Below, piece after piece: positions 1-5,981 of a stretch of DNA of 5,981 nucleotides (positions are counted from its first letter, which is position 1; the number at the start of each line of letters is the position of its first letter). The DNA lies in the NCBI GenBank assembly GCA_023819545.1, contig JAMWCA010000083.1, forward strand, positions 1 to 5,981, given 5' to 3'. The translations under genes and the position numbers were made by a program. Source of the stretch: Candidatus Omnitrophota bacterium (lineage in GTDB: Bacteria; Ratteibacteria; UBA8468; B48-G9; JAFGKM01). Under the pieces are notes generated by a model. The model had not been told where the DNA came from and did not search any database. It was given only the letters and a program-made list of their open reading frames with translations.

Positions 1-2
1 GA

Positions 3-3000
3 GGTGAAATAACAAGGACAGAAGGAGAAAGAAAATTTCTTTCAGTTCCGATAGATGTCCCAAGATTTTATTCGGACAATGAAAAGATACTTGAATTAGC
101 AAAAGGAGAAAAGGTTGTAAAAATTTATGGAAGGATGGATTGGGAATATGTTAACGATTATAATATTTATGGTTTTCTTGAAGGAAGAGATAAAAAGTTA
201 AAAGAAGAGACAATAATTATAAGTTCATATTATGATAGTATAAGTGTTGTTCCTTCTATTTCACCTGGCGCTACCTCTGCTTGTGGAATATCCACTCTAC
301 TTGAACTTGCAGAATATTTTGTAAAAAACCCTCCTAAAAGAAGTGTAATTTTTCTTGCAACTTCCTCTCATTTTATGAATATGAAAGGAATTGATGCATT
401 TATTCAAAAGCATTGTAGGATTGAAAAACCATTTTCTGAAAAAATAAAAAAAGAAGATAAAATTAAAGTTTCTCTTTTTATTGGGCTTGATATTTCAGGA
501 GACAACGATAAACTTGGTATATGGCATAACTCTACTGATTTTTATTACCAGAGATTTTTTGCTCCAATAGGTAAAAAGTTTATGGAATATTCAGAAAAAT
601 TACAGAAAATTTTAGGATACACAGAACCAATCCTTGTAAATGGAATAAGCCCAGAAAAAGGAGTTGTATGGGAGACATTTTTACCTGAAAAAATAAGAAC
701 AGATGGTGAATTTATGATACTTTCTGCAAATCCAGCAATTTCATTGATAACCATTAATGATGGAAGATGGAGGTTAGATACTCCAAATGACAAATTTGAA
801 AATTTGAATTTACAAAATGTTATAAAACAGATAAATATTTTAAAATCTCTCCTTTCTTATGCTTTAAATGATGAAGAACTTCTATCTAAAACTGAACTTA
901 AAATGAAAGATAAAATGGCAACTTTAAAAGCAAAAATTGTTACATTCAATCCTAAGAAAAGTTTTGTTCCCAATGACCCTGTTAAAGATGCAATAGTTGT
1001 TCCAAGAGATGGGATTTTTACTAAAACAAATATCGGAGTGCGTGGATTTCCTTTTGAAATAACAGATGAAAATGGAGTTGCAGAACTTACAAGATTAAAT
1101 CTTGGACAGCAAATATATTTAAATGCTTTTTATATTAATAAAGAAAATGGGGAAATTATTTTAGCTCCTGATATGGGAATTAATGGTAATCAACAATATC
1201 CAATCTCTTTCCAAATGGATATAAAGGAAAAAGAAAGGATGATCGTTCTTTTTAAATGTAAAGAAATATCTCTTTTTGGTTTAATTGACCCTCAATACTT
1301 AATTCAAATAAGTAATATAAATGTTTTTGACCTTTCAAATAGTTCCCCTGATGCCTATGGTTATTTCCTCCAATTTCCTGGTGGCATTCCATTTCTTTGG
1401 TCGTCTTACTTTGAACCAGTTGGAACTGTCTTTGCAAAAGAAAACTCTAAAATTAAAATTCTTGGAGAAACAGGACCTCTTGGGAAAAGATTGCTTCTTT
1501 TAAATTCAAGAGAAACATATACAAATAAGGAATGGGCGGAAGGCCTTGGATTTAATGTAAATGAAATCTCTGCAATATATAATACTCCATATCAAGGTGC
1601 AAAAGATATGATAATTCTTGATAATTATAGAAGATACAATTTTGAAAAATATGGAATAAAAAATGAACGACTTTTTGAATTACAACAGAAATCAAAGGAA
1701 TTACTACAAAAGGCAGAAGATGCATTAAAAGAGAAAAAATGGTATGAATTTTTAAAATTTGCAAGACAATCTCAAAGCATAGAATCAAGAGCATATCCTG
1801 ATGTAAAAAATACTGCAAATGATGTTATTAAAGGAATAATATTTTATTTTATAATTTTATTACCTTTTGCATATTTCTGTGAAAGATTATTTTTCAGTTT
1901 TTCAAAGATTGAAAAAAGAATTGCAGGGATATTTGGGATATTTCTTGTTATTTACTGGATTATGAGATATGTCCATCCTGCTTTTAAACTTACAAATGCT
2001 CCAGAGGTTATACTGCTTTCTTTTATAGTTCTTACCCTTTCAGGGATTGTTATATCTCTTATTGCTTCTAAATTTGAGGAACAAATGCAAAGAATTAAAA
2101 GGGAAGCATCAAAGGTTTATCAAACAGATGTTGGAAGAATAACTGCAAGTGCAACTGCTTTTTCTCTTGGTGTTGCAAATATGAAAAGGAGGAAAACAAG
2201 AACTGCTTTAACTTCAATAACTTTAATTCTACTTACCTTTACAGTTCTTTCATTTACATCAATTAAATCATATTTAAAGTTTAACCAAATTTTAAGACCA
2301 AATATACCTACCTATACTGGATTACTTTTAAGAGATAGAAACTGGACACCTTTACAAGAAATTGCTTTTGATTATACAGAAAATGAGTTTTCAGGAAAAG
2401 GGATAATATCACCGAGAAGTTGGTTAATACTTGGAAGTTTAGGGAATAAAACTGAAATAGAGGTTAAATATAATGACAAATCTTTTCTTTCAACAGGGAT
2501 TCTTGGACTTTCAATTTCTGAAAAAGAAATACTCCCTGTTGAAAAGACACTGATTTATGGTAACTGGTTTGAGAGAGATGATGAAGATAGTGTGTTAATT
2601 TCAGATAAAATAGCAAAAGAACTTAATATTAAAAAAGAAGATATTGGAATTGCTAAAGTTAATGTCTATGGGAAACAGTTTATTGTAAAAGGAATATTTG
2701 ATAGTAAAAAATTTGGTGAGATTAAAGACCTTGATGATGAAAGGTTAACACCGGTTGATTTTTCAGTTCTTCCTGAAAAAGAAATATCACAGATGAAGAC
2801 AGAAAAGACCGCCCAGATATTTTCTTCTCAGATACAGTTAAGGTCATTTACTCATACAGAACCAGAAAATACCTTAATTATGCCATTTAAAAAAGTTATG
2901 GATTTAAAAGGGACATTACATTCAATTGCTGTCAAATTTACAAGTTCAGAAAGTCCAAAGGTTCTTGTTGAAGAGTTTATAACAAAACTTGCTGGTATTG

Positions 3001-3899
3001 TTTTTGCAGGTTTTGAAGGAAAAACAATAGTTTATAGTAGTATAGGATTTACTTCTTTTGGTGGTATAAGTAATATTTTAATTCCAATTTTAATTGCTGC
3101 ATTAATTGTTTTAAATACAATGCTTGGTTCTGTTTATGAAAGAATTAGGGAGATTGGAACATATAGTGCTGTTGGACTTGCTCCAGTTCACATTGCTTCT
3201 CTGTTTTTTGCCGAATCCTTAGTTTATGCAGTTTTAGGTGCTGTGAGTGGTTATCTTCTTGGTCAAATAATTATAAAAATACTAATGAACGCTAATTTAT
3301 TAAAAGGACTTGTCTTAAATTATTCCTCTCTATCTGCCGTAATTTCAACAATAATTATTGTATTAACTGTTTTACTTTCAACTTTATATCCTGCAAGAAA
3401 AGCATCTCAAATGGCTGTTCCTGACGTAACAAGAAAATGGATATTGCCACCACCAAAAGGAGATGAATGGGAGTTTGAATTCCCATTTACTGTAAGCGAA
3501 AATGAAGCTCTTGGACTTGCTACATTTTTAACAGAGTATTTCAATACATTCCAGGATGTTTCTCTTGGTAATTTTTATACAAGTGGAGCAAAATTATATT
3601 ATGAAAAACTTAGTTCTGGAAAAAATAAATATTTTGTTGAAACGAGTATATGGCTTGCTCCATTTGACCTTGGAGTAAGTCAGGAATTTAAAATGATTTT
3701 TGAGCCACTTGGAAAATATAACTTCTATACAATAAATTTATTGATGAAAAGAACAAGTGGAGAATCAACTGACTGGAAACGACTTAATAGAAGATTTCTT
3801 GATGGGATTAGAAAGCAATTTTTAATATGGAGGACAGTAAGTAGCCAAGTTAAAAAGGAATATGAGACACAAGGAAAAAATTATCTTGGAATTAAATAG
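3..3899 (+). CDS. M28 peptidase-like / FtsX-type permease fusion protein (5' end missing)
   Basis: The reading frame is open to the left edge, with no ATG, GTG or TTG codon before the ATG at 135. That ATG falls inside a domain, so the true start lies upstream. Numbering below takes the ATG at 135 as residue 1. The 44 codons before it (including LSVPIDVPRF) look like the end of a PA domain. Residues 8-240 follow the M28 aminopeptidase pattern (NIYGFLEG, YYDS, PGATSACG, GLDISG, DTPND), but most catalytic residues are replaced. Residues 264-360 look like a beta-sandwich, 366-460 are a further extracytoplasmic domain, and 508-560 are helical and charged. Membrane helices lie near 565-585, 596-611 and 624-646. 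An FtsX/MacB module follows: helix 688-708, periplasmic domain 709-975 with the MacB-like stretch 805-855, then helices 976-998, 1018-1046 and 1064-1086, including VYERIREIGTYSAVGLAP. Residues 1101-1254 form a tail predicted to be cytosolic. FtsX-type proteins normally work with an ABC ATPase and couple ATP use to mechanical work or lipid/protein handling in the envelope. No ATPase is encoded here. FtsX assignment is firm; the role of the fusion is unknown. Confidence 0.9.
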   Translation, partial: GEITRTEGERKFLSVPIDVPRFYSDNEKILELAKGEKVVKIYGRMDWEYVNDYNIYGFLEGRDKKLKEETIIISSYYDSISVVPSISPGATSACGISTLLELAEYFVKNPPKRSVIFLATSSHFMNMKGIDAFIQKHCRIEKPFSEKIKKEDKIKVSLFIGLDISGDNDKLGIWHNSTDFYYQRFFAPIGKKFMEYSEKLQKILGYTEPILVNGISPEKGVVWETFLPEKIRTDGEFMILSANPAISLITINDGRWRLDTPNDKFENLNLQNVIKQINILKSLLSYALNDEELLSKTELKMKDKMATLKAKIVTFNPKKSFVPNDPVKDAIVVPRDGIFTKTNIGVRGFPFEITDENGVAELTRLNLGQQIYLNAFYINKENGEIILAPDMGINGNQQYPISFQMDIKEKERMIVLFKCKEISLFGLIDPQYLIQISNINVFDLSNSSPDAYGYFLQFPGGIPFLWSSYFEPVGTVFAKENSKIKILGETGPLGKRLLLLNSRETYTNKEWAEGLGFNVNEISAIYNTPYQGAKDMIILDNYRRYNFEKYGIKNERLFELQQKSKELLQKAEDALKEKKWYEFLKFARQSQSIESRAYPDVKNTANDVIKGIIFYFIILLPFAYFCERLFFSFSKIEKRIAGIFGIFLVIYWIMRYVHPAFKLTNAPEVILLSFIVLTLSGIVISLIASKFEEQMQRIKREASKVYQTDVGRITASATAFSLGVANMKRRKTRTALTSITLILLTFTVLSFTSIKSYLKFNQILRPNIPTYTGLLLRDRNWTPLQEIAFDYTENEFSGKGIISPRSWLILGSLGNKTEIEVKYNDKSFLSTGILGLSISEKEILPVEKTLIYGNWFERDDEDSVLISDKIAKELNIKKEDIGIAKVNVYGKQFIVKGIFDSKKFGEIKDLDDERLTPVDFSVLPEKEISQMKTEKTAQIFSSQIQLRSFTHTEPENTLIMPFKKVMDLKGTLHSIAVKFTSSESPKVLVEEFITKLAGIVFAGFEGKTIVYSSIGFTSFGGISNILIPILIAALIVLNTMLGSVYERIREIGTYSAVGLAPVHIASLFFAESLVYAVLGAVSGYLLGQIIIKILMNANLLKGLVLNYSSLSAVISTIIIVLTVLLSTLYPARKASQMAVPDVTRKWILPPPKGDEWEFEFPFTVSENEALGLATFLTEYFNTFQDVSLGNFYTSGAKLYYEKLSSGKNKYFVETSIWLAPFDLGVSQEFKMIFEPLGKYNFYTINLLMKRTSGESTDWKRLNRRFLDGIRKQFLIWRTVSSQVKKEYETQGKNYLGIK

Positions 3900-3903
3900 G
3901 GGG
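3898..3903 (+). promoter_or_regulatory. ribosome binding site of the OPT-like gene
   Basis: The purine run AGGGGG ends four bases before the ATG at 3908 and overlaps the TAG stop codon (3897-3899) of the preceding gene. The overlap suggests translational coupling of the two genes and supports ATG 3908 as the start. The match to the Shine-Dalgarno consensus is good but not perfect. Confidence 0.6.
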
Positions 3904-3907
3904 TAAA

Positions 3908-5848
3908 ATGGCTGAATTAGAAATAAAGGACTTTGAACCAGAAATTACAGAGAAGTTTGAAAATGGTTTTAATAAAAGAACAGTGCTTGCTATCTTATTC
4001 ATTGGTTTTATAATGCTCCCTGCTTCAATCTATTTTTTTCTAATTACTGGTGGTGGACTTGGAGGTGCTGCTCAATGGGTTACAGTTATTCTACTTCTTG
4101 AAATTGCAAAAAGGTCTTTTGTTCAGTTGAAAAAACAAGAACTTTATATAATCTATATCATTGCTGGTTCTGTTATTGGACTTGAACATCTTGCAGCACT
4201 TTTAATCTGGCGCCAATACCTTGTCCAATCGCCACCTGCTCAATTTTTTGGATTAACTGAAAATATGCCTAACTGGGTTGTTCCTCCTGCTGGTTCAGAA
4301 GCATTGATGAAGAGAACATTTTTACATAGGGATTGGGTAAAACCAATAATATTAGTTATTACAACAAGTTTACTTTATAGAATAAACATGTTTTCAATGG
4401 GTTATTTCTTATTCCGTCTTACAAATGATATTGAAAGATTACCTTTCCCGATGGCTCCTGTTGCTTCAGAAGGAGCAACTGCTCTTGCTGAAAGTGGAGC
4501 AAGAAAAGAAACATGGAGATGGCGTGTATTTAGTATATCTGCAATGATTGGTATTATTTTCGGTGCTTTTTATGTTGTTATTCCAGCAGTAACTGGACTT
4601 TTGATGGCAAATCCTTTACAACTTTTTCCAATCCCATGGGTTGATTTTACAACTCAACTTGAAACAATTTTACCATCTGGTCTTTTTGGGTTTGCGACAG
4701 ACCTTGGAGTTATTTTAACTGGATTTATTCTACCTTTTCCTGTTGTTGTTGGTTCATTTATTGGTTCTATATTATGTAAAACTTTTGGGAATCCATTACT
4801 TAAAAAAGTTGGTATTATAAAAAACTGGCAACCAGGCATGACAGCAGTTCCAGCAAATGTAGTAACTACAATGGATTTCTGGATAAATGTTACAATTGGG
4901 ACAGGAATTGTTGTTGGTATCATTGGAATATGGAGAGTAATAAATGCATTTTCAAGTTTTAAAGGGAAAACAAAACAACAAGTTAAAATACCACCTGATA
5001 GAGGTGACTTTCCTTTATCTTTAGCACTTGGAATATGGTTTTTATCTACAATTTTATATCTCATAATTACAAAAATACTTGTTCCAAATTTTCCTGTCTG
5101 GATTTTTATATTTTTTGGAATAATTCTTACTCCTTTTTTAAGTTATACATCTGCAAGGATGTTTGGAATAACAGGTGTTGCTACTGGAATTGCTTTTCCT
5201 ATGTTAAGAGAAGCAACTTTTATATTAAGTAGATATAAAGGAGTTGAAATTTGGTATGCTCCAATACCTTATTTTAATCATGGACATACTGCACAAGCAT
5301 TCAAACAACTTGAACTTACAAGAACAAGATTTACATCATGGTATAAAGGAGAATTTACTGCTTTTGGAATAACTTTAATTGCAACATTCTTATTCTGGCA
5401 AATAATCTGGAGAATGAATCCAATACCATCTTCAACATATCCTTTTGTTCAGAAAATATGGCCAATGAATGCTACATTTGAGGCACTTTGGGCAACAAGC
5501 ACTTTACCGCAAGGTGAAAAATGGATGATAAAGGCAATAAAAGCAAAATATATATTAAGTTCAACTTTTATTAGTTTTATTATATATATTCTATTTGCAA
5601 TTCTTAAAATACCTCTTGGAACATTTTATGGGATTGTGGGTGGAATTACGACCTTACCTCATTATGCCTTTCCAATGTTTATAGGTGCACTTCTTGGAAG
5701 ATTTTATATGGCAAAAAAAATAGGACCTAATTGGAAAAGATATACTCCAATTATACTTGCTGGATATTCATGTGGTATGGGTTTGGTTGGTATGATTTCA
5801 ATTGCAATTGCATTAATAGCAAAAACAATATTCCAGATAATTTATTAA
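3908..5848 (+). CDS. OPT-like polytopic membrane transporter (probable DUF6785/DUF6784 family)
   Basis: This is a complete protein of 646 residues with no cleavable signal peptide. It has a short acidic N-terminus (residues 1-22) and about 13 hydrophobic segments, roughly at 24-46, 52-66, 79-102, 145-171, 208-233, 262-290, 325-346, 369-391, 396-413, 418-438, 485-502, 545-566, 570-598 and 612-640; some may be re-entrant hairpins. The conserved-looking core RLPFPMAPVASEGATALAES (177-196), the glycine-rich GGGLGG (48-53) and WQPGM (307-311) recall oligopeptide transporter (OPT) superfamily proteins, which move peptides or metal chelates across the inner membrane. Two segments, LPFPVVVGSFIGS (274-286) and LPHYAFPMFIGALLGR (583-598), resemble each other, as expected for a fold built from two related halves. 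A polar stretch at 440-483, containing NHGH, lies between membrane segments. The start is set by the Shine-Dalgarno run just upstream and the 8-base gap from the FtsX fusion gene. The family name is from memory of sequence features; the substrate is unknown. Membrane transporter is near certain, OPT-like is likely. Confidence 0.8.
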   Translation: MAELEIKDFEPEITEKFENGFNKRTVLAILFIGFIMLPASIYFFLITGGGLGGAAQWVTVILLLEIAKRSFVQLKKQELYIIYIIAGSVIGLEHLAALLIWRQYLVQSPPAQFFGLTENMPNWVVPPAGSEALMKRTFLHRDWVKPIILVITTSLLYRINMFSMGYFLFRLTNDIERLPFPMAPVASEGATALAESGARKETWRWRVFSISAMIGIIFGAFYVVIPAVTGLLMANPLQLFPIPWVDFTTQLETILPSGLFGFATDLGVILTGFILPFPVVVGSFIGSILCKTFGNPLLKKVGIIKNWQPGMTAVPANVVTTMDFWINVTIGTGIVVGIIGIWRVINAFSSFKGKTKQQVKIPPDRGDFPLSLALGIWFLSTILYLIITKILVPNFPVWIFIFFGIILTPFLSYTSARMFGITGVATGIAFPMLREATFILSRYKGVEIWYAPIPYFNHGHTAQAFKQLELTRTRFTSWYKGEFTAFGITLIATFLFWQIIWRMNPIPSSTYPFVQKIWPMNATFEALWATSTLPQGEKWMIKAIKAKYILSSTFISFIIYILFAILKIPLGTFYGIVGGITTLPHYAFPMFIGALLGRFYMAKKIGPNWKRYTPIILAGYSCGMGLVGMISIAIALIAKTIFQIIY

Positions 5849-5855
5849 TAAAAAA

Positions 5856-5860
5856 TAGGA
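5856..5860 (+). promoter_or_regulatory. poorly spaced Shine-Dalgarno-like site before the third gene
   Basis: The bases TAGGA directly abut the ATG at 5861, leaving no normal spacer. This is the only purine-rich core in the 12-base gap after the OPT-like gene. Initiation may therefore be weak, or depend on ribosomes that have just terminated at the tandem TAA TAA (5846-5851). Confidence 0.3.
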
Positions 5861-5981
5861 ATGATTAAAAAAAATCAGATTATTCTTTTTGTTTGTGTCC
5901 TATTTATATATCTAAATTCTATTAACAATCCATTTATTTTTGATGATTATCATCTTGTTATTCATAATACATTTATTAAAA
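5861..5981 (+). CDS. TMTC-like TPR/GT-C glycosyltransferase-type membrane protein, N-terminal fragment
   Basis: Only the first 40 codons are present; the gene runs off the right edge. The start is ATG 5861, because in-frame stop codons at 5846-5851 exclude any earlier start and no other start codon lies nearby. Residues 1-4 are MIKK and 6-18 are hydrophobic, forming a first membrane helix or signal anchor. Next comes YLNSINNPFIFDDYHLVIHN (17-36), ending in TFIK. The pattern Y-x-N-S-x-x-N-x-F-x-x-D-D-x-x-x-I/V-x-x-N-x-x-I-K/R is typical of the N-terminus of TMTC-like proteins. In these, the Asp-Asp pair (28-29) sits in the first extracytoplasmic loop of a GT-C fold, and TPR repeats follow toward the C-terminus. 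Such proteins are proposed to transfer sugars from lipid-linked donors to proteins at the membrane. The gene is 12 bases after the OPT-like gene, in the same frame and probably the same transcript. The family call rests on a short motif, and catalytic activity cannot be judged. Confidence 0.65.
   Translation, partial: MIKKNQIILFVCVLFIYLNSINNPFIFDDYHLVIHNTFIK

Noticed and set aside
135..137. ATG 135 as the true start of the fusion protein
   Set aside because: The frame stays open upstream to the window edge, and the upstream residues read as the end of a PA domain leading into the M28-like fold. Starting here would cut into the fold and leave no export signal.
545..1818. Three - strand open frames (545-793, 1252-1437, 1552-1818) and one + strand frame (1321-1503)
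   Set aside because: All are short and lie inside the large fusion gene. They are low-complexity shadows of AT-rich coding sequence with no domain signature.
4654..5064. 136-codon open frame on the - strand
   Set aside because: It lies wholly inside and antisense to the OPT-like gene, whose membrane-segment pattern and family-like motifs run across it. The translation shows no recognisable domain and no ribosome binding site was evident.
5035..5232. 65-codon + strand open frame inside the OPT-like gene
   Set aside because: Its composition is rich in Tyr, Cys, Asn and Phe, typical of a frame-shifted read of AT-rich DNA, and the overlapping gene is clearly real.
5853..5906. Eight-base inverted repeat (AAATAGGA / TCCTATTT) around the start of the third gene, which could mask the SD-like core
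   Set aside because: The arms are short and AT-rich with a 38-base loop. Such matches are expected by chance here, and there is no U-tract or other sign of a terminator or switch.

Overview
This window is a low-GC, densely coded stretch of bacterial-type chromosome. Three genes lie on the + strand with almost no space between them: a very large membrane protein open at the left edge (3-3899), a complete polytopic membrane protein (3908-5848), and the first 40 codons of a third membrane protein cut by the right edge (5861-5981). The gaps are 8 and 12 bases. There is no terminator-like hairpin between genes, so this looks like part of one operon. No RNA gene, mobile element, CRISPR array or long repeat was seen. 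Arginine is written mostly as AGA/AGG, as expected for an AT-rich genome.

Gene 1 is a mosaic. Its visible N-terminus looks like the end of a protease-associated (PA) domain followed by an M28 aminopeptidase-like domain in which most metal-binding and catalytic residues are replaced. After that come a beta-rich domain, a second extracytoplasmic domain, a helical segment, three membrane helices, a complete FtsX/MacB-type permease module, and a C-terminal domain of about 150 residues predicted to be cytosolic. Gene 2 is a transporter-like protein of about 13 membrane segments that resembles the oligopeptide transporter (OPT) superfamily, probably the group catalogued as DUF6785/DUF6784. Gene 3 begins with the N-terminal signature of TMTC-like, TPR-containing GT-C glycosyltransferases.

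The host cannot be identified from this sequence alone. The DUF6785-like protein and the M28-like/FtsX fusion recall uncultured, PVC-related or Omnitrophota-like bacteria, but that is recollection rather than a search result. The most interesting proposal is that the catalytically dead peptidase-FtsX fusion and the OPT-like carrier form one envelope system, perhaps with the fusion acting as a substrate-binding or mechanotransmission partner. Neither an ABC ATPase for the FtsX module nor any substrate evidence lies inside the window, so this remains a hypothesis.
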